Shown here piece after piece: positions 10,994 to 21,505 of a stretch of DNA of 64,000 nucleotides. A program made the translations under genes and the position numbers. This DNA is from Tigriopus japonicus (Eukaryota > Arthropoda > Copepoda > Harpacticoida > Harpacticidae): contig CM021315.1 of assembly GCA_010645155.1 (NCBI GenBank), positions 5,024,820 to 5,088,819 on the forward strand. The letters are read 5' to 3'. The notes beneath the pieces were generated by a model. It saw only the letters and a list, made by a program, of their open reading frames with translations, searched no databases and had not been told where the DNA came from. Numbering within the stretch: the first letter of the stretch is position 1; each line of letters begins with the position of its first letter.

Positions 10994-11050
10994 ACGAACT
11001 CTCGGCCTCATCCGTGTGAGGTTGCGAGCTAGGAAATTCCGCGAGTTCGT
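10994..11050. repeat. Nested stem-loop, 57 nt
   Basis: The outer arms ACGAACTCTCGG and CCGCGAGTTCGT pair at 11 of 12 positions and enclose an inner 5-bp hairpin (CCTCA...TGAGG). No RNA family is recognised. Confidence 0.5.
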
Positions 11051-11719
11051 ATCCAGTATTTATACTATTATATAGGTTATCCCTGATCAGGCAAACGCTG
11101 CTTTAATATCGGTATGTGAAATTATTTATTAGTACTTCAATTAATGTGTAACATTGTCAGTTATCATTCATGTTAATAGAAACCGTCATCCATTGCCGAA
11201 GAAATTGTCAAGGTCTAACTTATTTCGAAGTCGCGTATTCGGATTGCGGTTTGGACGAGCGAAGAATGTTACTCAAAGGAACAACAGAGTTAAAAGTTAT
11301 GCGCCTTTGAAAGTTAGGCAAGTCTGGGCGCAAAATGAACTTGTTCTTCCTCGTGTTGCAAGATCTTGCAAGAGCCACTAATAAGATAGATAGAACAACT
11401 TATTGCATTTGAAAAACTTGTTTCAAGTGTCCAAGCAATTGCACCTAGTAAATAGCATGTTGTGTTAGGAACAATTCACAATTGCTTTGTTAGGATAATT
11501 TCTTGCAATGGCTGTCTTGTCACCTGGTTTGATAATTTTTACAACCTTTAAATATCAATGAACAAGTGTTGAAAACATAACGAAATTATAGAAATTGATA
11601 AAAAAAAAGTTTTGATAATTTTTTGGGTAATTTTTTGTAAAAAGTCAAGATCTGGGTAATTTTTTGGGTAATTTTGACGCACTTTTAGGTAATTTTGATG
11701 AAAAAATCTGAGAGCACTG

Positions 11720-12980
11720 CCGGTAATGACCCTTTTTGGTCACCCCTGATTTGCCGTGCGCCGTCCCCTTTTAACTTTCAATAAATATATCAGGGCCCAA
11801 AATTAACGTTTCAAACCATTAAACGGATTTGACTCATTCATCATTCAATTTGTAATGTCAGAACATAACAAGAGATATTTTACGGGATATGTTTGTTAGC
11901 TTAAAATCTGTATTAAATCAGCTAAAACAGCTAAAAGTGAATACCACACGAATACACAATACGGGTTTAAATCTCCAACAATATTCATAAAATATCTGGG
12001 ATGCTGCAAACATAGTTTTCTTACAAAATATCTGAAACGATATCTCGATCTACCTTTTTCCTTACCGATAAATAACGCCATTATTTACTTTTTAACCTCC
12101 ACTTGTACTCTAGAAATTAGGTTCATATCCGTCACTCCAAACAGATTTTCACTTTTGCCATTAAGGAATGACTTCAATGAAATTCAGCTCACTTTATTTG
12201 CTAAGATCCAGATCATCCCTCAATTTGGCATTACCTCGTTATTAAGGAGAAGTAAATGTCTTTTTAACATTCCTTTTTACATCATGACAAACGCAAACAA
12301 ATCTTATATAAAATCCTTGACATTAATCACCGCAAAACATGCTCCAAATGAGTTCACGATCTCAACCCTTCAAATGATTACTTTTGTATATAATGTGGCA
12401 AAGATCTCCATTACTCTCATGCTCTATACTTTTGCAACCACTCTAAAGTCAACCAGGCACCGCAATAAAAACAATGAACAAAGCAAGATAATTTCCCGAA
12501 CCATATTATAACATTTAAAGGGGTCCTTAGGTAGAAGTTGGAAGGACATTATAATTCAAGTAGTATTTCTCTTACCTTTCTTAGAAAAATAGGTTGAAAT
12601 GCGTCCTAATGTAATGGTTTGGGAATTTGAATTAAATCGGGTATTTTGCGACAACTTTGATCTCATGCGACCTACGTGTACTATTCTGTTCCCATCTAAA
12701 GATTCCTTTTATGTTTTTAGGCATACAGTCGAATCTCGATAAAGGCAATCTCAGTTTAAGCAGGGAGTACTATAACAAGAGGAGAGGACATTGTAGAACG
12801 GTTGGCGGAGCTAGACCATTGCTTCTTAATTCTTCCTCAGTTCCAGATATGTTCAAAGGGTCTCCTGAAATGTCCAAAGTGGTGATTTAACCTAAAACTT
12901 TTTACCTTCAAACTTAAAATGTGTTAGTAAGCTAATATAATTGGTTATTCAATGAAAAATGATCATTATAGTAAACAGAG
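11720..12980. other. Gene-less stretch
   Basis: The sequence is AT-rich with no domain-bearing frame. The largest ORF (12155-12511, 118 codons) is rich in Ile/Thr/Lys as expected of AT-rich noncoding DNA. I see no repeat structure. Confidence 0.5.
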
Positions 12981-13000
12981 GCGAACGGTTTATTCCAGGA

Positions 13001-14030
13001 CTATTCTGAGGTGAGCTTTTTGATCTTTTTTGTACCTGTTGATGTCTTTGACGATTTAGGTTCTCTTTTCCGAGCTTGGTGGATCCTGTCATTGAATTCT
13101 TGTGTAATGTTCCTGCACATTACATTGAAAAATTGACGAAGGAGTTTTTTCAGAAACTTCATGAACGATTCACCGCACTCGCAAATCCCTTCAAACTCAT
13201 TCATGGCATCACAATCGTCAAACCGTTCAAGAAAGGTAAGTGCAAACACCTTTTGCGACGAAACGAACGTAACAAATTGCTTCTTAATCTCCTCGACGTC
13301 CATAATTTCCCTCATGAATTTCCATGCCATCAACCTGGCTCCATACACTTTTTCACTTGGCGTCACAAGGCCGCCCCGGTCAATCTGATTCATAAGACTT
13401 TTGAACGTTGCTTTTTCATATGGTTTGTTGGTAGTTTCAGGTGGTTCCATATCGATAGCAGGGGGATCTCGATTCTTGACTAATGTTGAAAAACAATTTC
13501 GACATGCCACCCTTTTTAGAGAGAATCGGGACAAATAACCAGCGACGAAGAAAATAACATTCTCTTCCCCATTATCCGGGCATAGTAGTTTCGGGTGCTG
13601 TGCCGGCAAATTTGCCAAAAGCATGGCCGCATCACGGTTAATATCTCGATCTCGCTCATCTTCTGCTTCGGTCAACAAGTCCTTCAACTCCTTGACATTA
13701 AGGCCACTGAATCACACCAAGGACTTCAAACGAATGGATTTCTTGGCTTCATAGAACGCTTCAAACTCACAAAGTAGTTTGCTCCAGCCATTTGCATGAA
13801 TTGACCAAAATGTCTTTCTATTGGGTCAGATGAAATTTGACCCAGGAGGACAAAATGGAACTCATTTTCTTTAAGAAGCTCTTTGGCCAAAGCTGGCATT
13901 CAAATTGAAGTTCGGATCGCACAAATCAATGTCTCTTTGCTGATGCTACTCTTTTTGTCTAATGTGTCTCCAATTGATATGTCCACCAATTTTATTTCAA
14001 TTATTTTGAGCTCAGTTAAAGTGACGCATT
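13001..14030 (-). pseudogene. P-element/THAP9-type transposase, C-terminal part, decayed
   Basis: The minus strand reads, from about 14030 downwards, KLVDISIGDTLD, then LLGQISSDPIERHFGQF (typical of P-element transposases after the catalytic core), then after a frameshift near 13760 EFEAFYEAKKSIRLKSLV, a TGA, and a 228-codon open frame (13687-13001). That frame contains VIFFVAGYLSRFSLKRVAC-x2-C and NQIDRGGLVTPSEKVYGARL, the familiar C-terminal motifs of this superfamily. At least one frameshift and two stops break it, and the THAP DNA-binding domain and first catalytic residues are missing. The C-terminus ends in a basic tail with lysine/serine repeats. Assignment to the superfamily is from motif memory. 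Confidence 0.65.
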
Positions 14031-14049
14031 ACCGATAAAAAGCAACGTT

Positions 14050-14859
14050 TTGATGCCTGCACCCGATAAAACTGAGGGGATTTCCCCTGCCCAATTTGTA
14101 CCAAAAGAAGGAGGGAAAGGTGGATTTCGTTTATTTACTGATTTCCGAAAATTGAACAAGCATGTTGTTAGGCCAGTGCATTATTCATTTCCAATAGCCC
14201 AAGAAATTGGAAGAAAATCCAGCCAGATGCTCGATATTTCGCCGTCATGAATGCCGTCCAAGGATATTTCCAAATTCAGCTTTCTGAAGAATTTCGAAAT
14301 TAAATTTTTTTTTGTTCAATGGGAAATGTCAATATAAAAGAGGACCCATGGAGCTTGCATCAACAAATGATGAATGGTGCAAGAGATCAGACGCAGTTGT
14401 GAATGAATTTAAATGTGGGCTGAGAAGATTGTTGATGACACCTTTCTTTGGGCACCTTCTGAAAGTAAATTATTAAAACGAATTAGACTCGTTCTCAAGA
14501 ATAGCCGAGCCATTAATTTGACCATTTCACGACGCAAATTTCAATTCGGACGTGAAGAAAAATTTGCTGGATATACTGTGCCTGAAAATGGAGTAAAGCC
14601 GAATCCTGAAAAGATTCAGGCACTGTCAAAATTTCCTTCACCGACAGATCTGACTACTTTAAGATCATTCTTGGGACTAGTCAATCAACTGGGAAATTTC
14701 ATTCCCGATATAACGCATGTGACACGAAATATGCGTCAACTTTTAAAGAAAGACAACCCGTTTAAATGGCTTCCTGACCACGAAGAAGAATTTCAAAATG
14801 TGAAACAAATTTTGACCTCTAAAGTGTTAGTGCACACGGTGTTCCGAATGGCTTTTTAG
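14050..14859 (+). pseudogene. Ty3/Gypsy pol fragment: reverse transcriptase
   Basis: The first frame (14050-14250) carries the RT fingers region (AQFVPKEGGKGGFRLFTDFRKLNKHVVRP). After a degraded 160 bp, a second frame (14413-14859) carries EKIVDDTFLWAPSESKL, where IVDD replaces the usual YVDD/FIDD catalytic box, followed by the connection motif PNPEKIQALSKFPSPTDL and LRSFLGLVNQLGNFIPDI. The segment stops at the start of RNase H. Stops and a deletion separate the two halves. The RNase H and integrase parts of what looks like the same lineage lie at 23965 and 28283 on the same strand. Confidence 0.85.
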
Positions 14860-15520
14860 GTTTAAATCAAAATACCCAAAGACATCATGGCACTTTTTGG
14901 ACCCACAATTCAATGAACAACTTTACTTTAATTTTATTATGTAAGTTTAGGCCCAGGGAAAAAGCTATACATCTAAAAACCTATTAATTACATTTTCAAA
15001 TAAACTATTTAACCCACATTTAGAAACCATTTAGTTACCTTATGAATTCAAATAAAATCAAAATAGCTCAAAATAATAAAAAATATCACTTAAAATGCCC
15101 TTACACAAGATTTTTGGAAAGCATATTTCATAATTATGTAGAGTCCTCTATGATGTGCGTTCTGCCAAAATTAAAAATAAATATGTCTAACACATTCATA
15201 TTCAAATTTATGATTTCTAGAAAGACCATGTTCAAAATGGACTAAAATCGAAACTTGAAACATTAACCGATTTTTTCAAAACTTGTAAGTATTACCAAAA
15301 TTTGAGTGTTTTTGATACTGCAAAAGATGTTTTATTGCAAAATGCATTTTCCGTCATCAAAAATAAATATCCCCGGTAATTTTTGACCATTCTTTCACTG
15401 TTCGTTTCTTCCTCTACCCAGGCAGAAAGTGAGAAAATTGATAGAGAAACTTTCCAATAAAATGGAAAACAAGCTGTACGGGGACAGTGTGGAAAATAGG
15501 GGGCTTTGGGTGGGGTAAAA
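14860..15520. other. AT-rich stretch without gene
   Basis: This is mostly AT-rich sequence with short A and T runs. The 67-codon ORF at 15042-15245 has no features. A GGTAATTTTTGACC word near 15375 matches the motif clusters at 7.9 and 11.6 kb. Confidence 0.45.
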
Positions 15521-15524
15521 AGTG

Positions 15525-15600
15525 AGTAGAAAGTGTGAGTAGAAATTGGGATTAGAAATTGGGATTAGAAAGTGGGATTACAACATAGGACTAGAATATG
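15525..15600 (+). repeat. Short-period tandem repeat (AGAAATTGGGATT)
   Basis: A unit of about 13-14 bp of the form AGTAGAAATTGGGATT is repeated four to five times; it grades into the AG-rich left arm of the adjacent hairpin. Confidence 0.7.
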
Positions 15601-15990
15601 AGGGTTGAGTGTATGCAAGGAGTAGAGAATGGAAAACAAGTGGGAGTAGAAAGTGGGAAATCAAGCAGGAGTATAAAATGAGAAAGCAAATAGAAGCAGC
15701 AGTAGAACACGGGCAAGCAAGCAGGATTCTGTTTCCATTCCATTAGTTTGGTAGCCTGCTCAATTCAAAAAATCAAATGTTGGATCGAAAAGAGGCTTAG
15801 AATCATCCAACATTTGATTTTTTGAATTGGGCAGGCTACCAAACTAATGGAATGGAAACAGAATCCTGCTTGCTTGCCCGTGTTCTACTGCTGCTTCTAT
15901 TTGCTTTCTCATTTTATACTCCTGCTTGATTTCCCACTTTCTACTCCCACTTGTTTTCCATTCTCTACTCCTTGCATACCCTCAACCCTC
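15600..15990. repeat. Near-perfect giant hairpin: 186-bp arms, 19-nt loop
   Basis: 15600-15785 and 15805-15990 are reverse complements with only two mismatches by eye. The 19-nt loop (15786-15804) begins CGAAAAGAGGCTTAG, which is exactly the terminal sequence of the right end of the adjoining TIR element (19532-19546). Such identity between arms implies recent formation or gene conversion. Confidence 0.92.
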
Positions 15991-18236
15991 TAAGCCTCTT
16001 TTCGACACACGTTTTTTTTCATCTAGCGGTAGGAATGTGAACTAAAAATACATCATTCTTCGCTCAAAATTAGGGTGACCAATTTCGAGAAGTTATAAAA
16101 GATCAAAACTTGGCTGTTTCTCTCAAACTTTGAACAATAGTCCCAGATAACTTGTTAAACAGCGCCATCATCAATTGTAAATGTCATTTTGACGTTCTAA
16201 ACGGGTCTAAAATGTCAATTTTCTGGCGAACATGACTTCATTGTTTCATTGACTTCATGAAAAGAACTTCATGAAAATAGATCATGAGGAACATGTTGAC
16301 AGTGAATCGCCTCCTTTATTGCTAATTGAATTCAAGACCCCGTCAAAAATAAGGCCACTTTGAGAAATGTTTAAAAAAAAAAAGTTCTAGATGAAAATAT
16401 GATTAGAATTATTTGTAATCATTGATATATCATTCAAAGCCCCTGATTCTACCTTGCCGGGTTTTAAATGGAAAACCCTGTATTAACACTTTTCTGAAAG
16501 TACAAGCTGAAGTTCTAAATATGATTTTTAAATTTCATCATTCTCTTTCAAAGCAACTAAAACAATGAAAGATTAAAAGCGACTAAGCACTGCCCTTTGC
16601 ACATGCATTGCTCAGGGTAGTTGTAACGAAATTGTTAAGTTGTGAACGTACGTACAATGATTCGTGCCTGCTTTCGCAAAAGTAACGAAAAACGGTGCCA
16701 TTACATTTCAAAAATGCTGTACTTGTGACACAAAACTTTCAAAACTCGTTACCAAAAGTACTAATTCCTATTTTTAGTTTTACGGTGGACTTGCTGAAGT
16801 AACTTTTAGGCCAAACTTTGAAGTACAAGTATTGGTGCAATTCTTCATTTGGCTTTACAAGCGTCTTGGGAGGTCTTTCCAAGAGTTTGCACATCTACGA
16901 AGTCAGACTCCTCTTGAACTAATTTTTCCCATCATGTCGATCAATACCTTGTTATTTTTCTTAGTTGTATTAAGACAGGGAGGATTTTCACAATAAGAGC
17001 AATATGACAAATTCGATCGCGTTTCGATTAGTGATGGTGGACCGACAAAGCTTTCGGCCGAAAATTCAAATCAGTTATACTGTACACTTAAGCAAGATTT
17101 TCACAAAAACATATTTCATAACTCTTTAGAAAACACTTTGTTTTTCGTTCAGCCAAAACTACAAATAGATAAGTCTAACAGAGATTGATATTCAAATTCA
17201 AGCAATCTTTAGTATTCAAAGAATATATAAACGATGTATTATTCTATACGTTTTCAAATGCATTCAAGATATTTATCCAAGTCCTGAACTTTGTTCTTAA
17301 TCGTTCTCCAAAGTCGTACGATTTTTTACCTACCTTCAGAACTAAGAAGAACGTTTAAATCTACTGACCTAGTCTTATCATTTAAGACTCATTTGAATAA
17401 ATGTCGATCCATTATTCCTGAGCAACCCTACTGTGTTTAGGGGCCTTCTACAGGTTGTCCAAGATGGTGCACCATGTATTTTTTGACAATTTTGCCAAGT
17501 ATGAGCCTGATTCTGAACCATGTGTTCCCAACTTTGAGCAAGCAAGATCAAATTTAAAAAGCACATGCCCACAAGCCTAGTCAAATAAGTTAAAGAACTT
17601 GGCATCAGAAATTTAAAAAAACCGCAGAACTGTTGGCAACAGAAAGATGATTGCGTGCTAAGACCTAGTTACTTTTACCTCAATTTTTAGTTCTTCAAAA
17701 TCTATTTTTTCCCATGCACCATCAATTCATGGACACTCGTAGACGTTCCAATTCACTCATTGATAGATCACAAATTGTAATCATTCTTGACTATTAGAGG
17801 TTCTTATCAGAACATTATTTTAAGCCATGACATGACCACAATTTTTACATTGCATGATATTATTTGAATCAGTTACAAACACTTTTTACCTGGAAACAAA
17901 TGTCTATTTTATCCTTTATTGGAGTTCTTGGAACTTGTATTCATTCTGTATTAAATATACAATTCTCAAAACAAAGTCTATAATAACATGTAGTAATTCT
18001 TATGAAATATCATGTCTCCATCTTTACCCAAACCTTAAGCCCCAATGGAGGCCATCGTAAGGGTTACGAGACAAACCGCACAAATTCCAGAGGAATGAGT
18101 GAAAATTAAAGTCATAAAATCCGGCGTGTTATCGTGCGAACTATGCAATCATTAGTTTCAATGAAAGAAAAATATCAAACAACGGTTGATTGTGAGTCTT
18201 TTGAAATATCTCTTTTTCATTATGTATTATTATTTA

Positions 18237-18665
18237 TCAACAGACATTTTTCTTACAAAAAGGGATTTCTACCCACAGCGTGGCAAGAAACAACGCCGTT
18301 TGTGAAAGCAATGATGCGACTGATACGTTAGTGCTACAATCATTGTCTTGGACAAGAAATCCAAGCCAATCATGAACATCAAAACTGAACAACACAAAAA
18401 ATGAAAAATTACTCACCCAGTTAATCTTGTTTGATCCATTCCGTGAAGTTCCAATCCCGGGTTTTGGATTTGTGGAAAGGTCTTGTTTATGGAACTCTTG
18501 AAAATGACATTCGCTTGCAGTCCGGACTTCAAATCCAGATACGGAGTCGAACATCCAATGCATCAATATTTTGGATGACTTGGACAAACAGGTGGCCTCA
18601 GTTGGAACAACGGTGGACTCTGCAATTAATTGGCTTTTTTCAGTGCGAGTGGTCAGATTTTGCAA
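18237..18665 (-). CDS. Unidentified minus-strand frame inside the TIR element
   Basis: A 142-codon frame includes TVVPTEATCLSKSSKIL and then ECHFQEFHKQDLSTNPKPG. After codon 84 there is a good donor (GGGTGAGT, about 18412) and a CAG acceptor only about 32 nt on, too short for a normal intron. A little upstream on the same strand, 18822-18724 reads DTLARFIMNCVEEREVLDVN and ends in a stop. The pieces may be decayed exons of an element-borne gene; no family is recognised. Confidence 0.3.
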   Translation of the reverse strand: MQNLTTRTEKSQLIAESTVVPTEATCLSKSSKILMHWMFDSVSGFEVRTASECHFQEFHKQDLSTNPKPGIGTSRNGSNKINWVSNFSFFVLFSFDVHDWLGFLVQDNDCSTNVSVASLLSQTALFLATLWVEIPFCKKNVC

Positions 18666-18851
18666 TCTGATTCTCCCGCTTTAAAGAGCAGCATTGGCTT
18701 AGTAACACCTTGTGCTTTCAAGAAGAATCCCAAATTCGCAAGTTTACGTCCAGCACTTCTCGCTCTTCAACGCAGTTCATGATGAATCTCGCCAAAGTGT
18801 CGATATCACCTGGTACCCGACCTGATCCTCCTCATGAAAGAGAGAGAGGCA

Positions 18852-18902
18852 ATCATAAATATCACTTTATCATCATTACTATTATCATCATCATCTTTTT
18901 TG
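18852..18902. repeat. Imperfect (ATC/ATT)n microsatellite
   Basis: A run of ATC and ATT triplets lies inside the TIR element and explains the Ile-rich stretch of the overlapping plus-strand ORF. Confidence 0.7.
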
Positions 18903-19571
18903 TTATCAATAAGCAGCGTATGAACGTACCTGACCTGAACATATTTGTATGGCCGGTCCCATTACCATTAGAGCCTGGAATTTTGAAGCTGGTGCAACAA
19001 AGTATGATATGCCCGAACTCCAGCATTTGAGACCAAGATATCACCATCCATTTTTGAGGCAACAATTAATATGAACCACCAATGATCATTTCTAACGATA
19101 AACGGACAGACACCGGGCTTGTCTTTATCTCAACATGAACAGTGAGGTAAAAGAATACGGCTTATTAAGAGTGAGGAGATGGGTTGCCGACCCTGACCGT
19201 TGCATTTCAAGACAGCCGCAGATGGACCGCAGTTTAACTTCACCTCCCGGTTCTATTTGATAGATCAACATTGGGCAGCGAGCCCAACTTTTTTTCTCGA
19301 CTCATCTTCGCCAGAAAATTGACATTGAAAACCCATTTAGAACGACAAAATGACATTTAAAATTGATGATGGCCCTGTTAACATGTTATCTGGGACTATT
19401 GTTCAAAGTTTGAGAGAAACAGCCAAATTTTGATCTTTTATAGCTTTTCCAAATTGGTCGCCCTGATTTCGAGCCAAGAATGACGTGTTTTTAGTTTACA
19501 TTCCTACCGCTAGATGGAAAAAAATGTGTGTCGAAAAGAGGCTTAGATTGGATGATCAACCAAGAGTTAAT

Positions 19572-20225
19572 CCAATGAGGCATGCAGGGGGAGGTTTGAG
19601 TGATCTCTTCAAAAATCTTATCGCGGGCGGATGAAAAAAGAGAAAAGGCTTGTTCATCAATGTAAGATTTTGGTCAGTGCAAGGGTTTTCGCGTTTTACA
19701 GACCGCCCTTATGACTTAGATGCTACAAAAAATGTCGAATTGCCAGTTTGGACATTTTGACTCTCGGTTTTGTAAGAATTTGCAAAATTATTCTATTGAT
19801 TAAAAAATGGCAAGCACTTAAAAAAGACCTTTGATATTGAAGGGAAACACGTACAAAAAACGGCATTTTGTTTGATACCATGATGGTTTTGGAGCTTTAC
19901 AATACAAATCAGTGCTTATAACATCACTTACACTTATACTTACCCAAAAAAAGTGGCCTTTTGTTGAGAATTTTCTCGTGCAAGAACGAGCAAATGAAGT
20001 GTCCCTTTTTTCCAAAATTCTAAGCAAAGGTGTTCAAACTTGCAATTCGACATTTTTCATGGCATCTAATTCGCAAGGGCGGTCTGTAAATTGCAAAAAC
20101 CCTTAAACTGCCCAAATTCTCACGAGCCACCCACTGTTGCCAAACAAGCCTTTTCTCTTCTTTCATCCGCCCGCGATAAGATTTTTGAAGAGATCACTCA
20201 AACCTCCCCCTGCATCTCTCATTGG
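19572..20225. mobile_element. Fold-back element, arms about 200 bp
   Basis: The left end CCAATGAGGCATGCAGGGGG and the right end CCCCCTGCATCTCTCATTGG are reverse complements. Homology continues inward through CTTATCGCGGGCGGATGAA and ACAGACCGCCCTT to about 19770 and 20035. The 654-bp unit has no coding capacity. It begins 26 bp after the 3.56-kb TIR element ends. Target duplication is not clear. Confidence 0.8.
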
Positions 20226-20640
20226 CACCTCAAATGGGGACAACCCTCATGCACTCTGCATTCTCAGCAATTTTTCTTTTCCAATACAACCCATTCAATG
20301 ACCTTTGAGATCACTTGAGGTGAAAGCTTATGGCTATAGCTAGTAGAAGGTGCTAATTTGATGAAATATGATCAAAGATCAGACCAAAACTGGTCTTGAT
20401 TTTGTTCAACTATTCCCCCAATTTCCCCCACCTTACTTGAACAAGCATTTTTTTCGATTCCATGACACCGAATGCACAAACCAGGCATTTTGCTTTTTTT
20501 GAGAGACACACCATCTCGTTGTTAGGCAGAAGTTGTTAAGTTCCACATACTTTTGAGACCACTCTTGATGTTTTAAAGTACTTCCCCATATTTATGTGAA
20601 TTTTCTTAAGTACTTCAAGGGCAAAAAACGTTGCTTTTTC
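20226..20640. other. Gene-less stretch
   Basis: I see nothing in this stretch beyond AT-rich unique sequence. Confidence 0.5.
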
Positions 20641-20648
20641 ACTTAAAG
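20641..20648. repeat. 8-bp target-site duplication of hAT MITE, left copy
   Basis: ACTTAAAG; the identical right copy is at 21048-21055. Confidence 0.93.
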
Positions 20649-21047
20649 CAGGGGTGTGTAAACTTATTTAGCAATGGGCCAAATTAGCCGTATCACTGGC
20701 GCTTGCGGGCCACACCATCCAAAACGGCAAATTTTGGAAAGATCCCGACTGAATAGTAACTGAGTGACGCCATCATCTTGATGCCAGTTTTTTTTAGTTC
20801 ATTTGAACAGACGCCAAGCTAGCCTATTGTGAAATGGCAACCCTATCAAGGCTTGATGCATGTAACAAGGGGCTAGGAATTTTGGATATGGAAAAGTTAG
20901 GCACGGGCCAAATGTGACCTTTCACGGGCCATGCCAAAATCATGCTGCTGGCCACAGTCTATTGAAAATGACAGATCCTCTAGCGGGCCACGCAAAATCA
21001 GTATGTGGGCCACATTTGGCATGTGGGCCAGGGTTTGCACACCCCTG
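20649..21047. mobile_element. hAT-type MITE, complete, 399 bp
   Basis: The ends are CAGGGGTGTGTAAAC and GTTTGCACACCCCTG, a 15-bp TIR with one mismatch. The element is flanked by a perfect 8-bp direct repeat, ACTTAAAG (20641-20648 and 21048-21055). An 8-bp duplication with CAGGGGTG-type ends is diagnostic for hAT. The interior is rich in GGGCCA words and non-coding. Confidence 0.93.
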
Positions 21048-21055
21048 ACTTAAAG
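21048..21055. repeat. 8-bp target-site duplication of hAT MITE, right copy
   Basis: ACTTAAAG directly after the right TIR; identical to 20641-20648. Confidence 0.93.
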
Positions 21056-21330
21056 CATACTTAAAATCAAATGTATGGAAATGCTCTTTGCCTGAATTAG
21101 TAAGTATTGTAATGGATATGTTTACCTAAAATATTGTTGAGATTGTTCAGCTCATGATGTAATTTCTATGGAACAAAACTGAAATTGCGTTCTTACAGAA
21201 TGTTAATCAAAAAGAAAATTAAAATTGTGGTGATCAACAAACCTTGCCAATATTTTAGAACAGCCCAACCTTTTATCTTTCAAAGTGACATTTTAGCTTC
21301 TTCAATCAAAAAAAAGCTCAAAAAAAGATA

Positions 21331-21505
21331 TTGTTGATAATTCAAGGAAAGGCAAGATATTCTTAAGTTGTTCATGTTGTGTGATGAATGAGCGTGATAA
21401 AACTCCGCGTTTTTGTCCGGGGGAGAGTTTCCGGGGGAAATGTGGTCATTATGCCATCTTCAAGAGGAATTTGCATGTGGATTCAGGTCCATAGTTATAA
21501 CTTGG
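21331..21505 (+). repeat. Dispersed 165-bp repeat family, copy C
   Basis: This is the third copy of the family at 10.07 and 10.46 kb, plus orientation, starting TTGTTGATAATTCAAGG. The frame equivalent to the other copies reads DNSRKGKIFLSCSCCVMNE and is open for about 40 codons. Confidence 0.75.

Larger units (their letters stand above)
7941..11719. other. Repeat-flanked region of unknown nature
   Basis: The left edge reads CAGTGGTCTCAGATTT (7941-7956) and the right edge carries its reverse complement with one mismatch (11704-11719). Both are followed inward by clusters of GGGTAATTTT words (about 7957-8060 and 11618-11700). The ends resemble hAT termini in style, but the flanking 8-mers do not match, so a single 3.8-kb element is not proven. 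Inside I see only the three items listed separately and no transposase. Confidence 0.35.
15991..19546. mobile_element. 3.56-kb element with about 245-bp terminal inverted repeats
   Basis: The left end begins TAAGCCTCTTTTCGACACAC and aligns, reverse-complemented, with the right end finishing GTGTGTCGAAAAGAGGCTTA(G). Homology runs inward to about 16235 on the left and 19305 on the right with scattered mismatches (shared: CTAGCGGTAGGAATGT, CAGCCAAATTTTGATC or relatives). A TA dinucleotide stands at both outer edges, compatible with a Tc1/mariner-like TA duplication, though the superfamily is not established. The interior has no transposase that I recognise; weak exon-like frames lie on the minus strand. 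Confidence 0.8.

Noticed and set aside
12155..12511. 118-codon plus-strand ORF
   Set aside because: Composition is what AT-rich noncoding DNA gives by chance; no motif.
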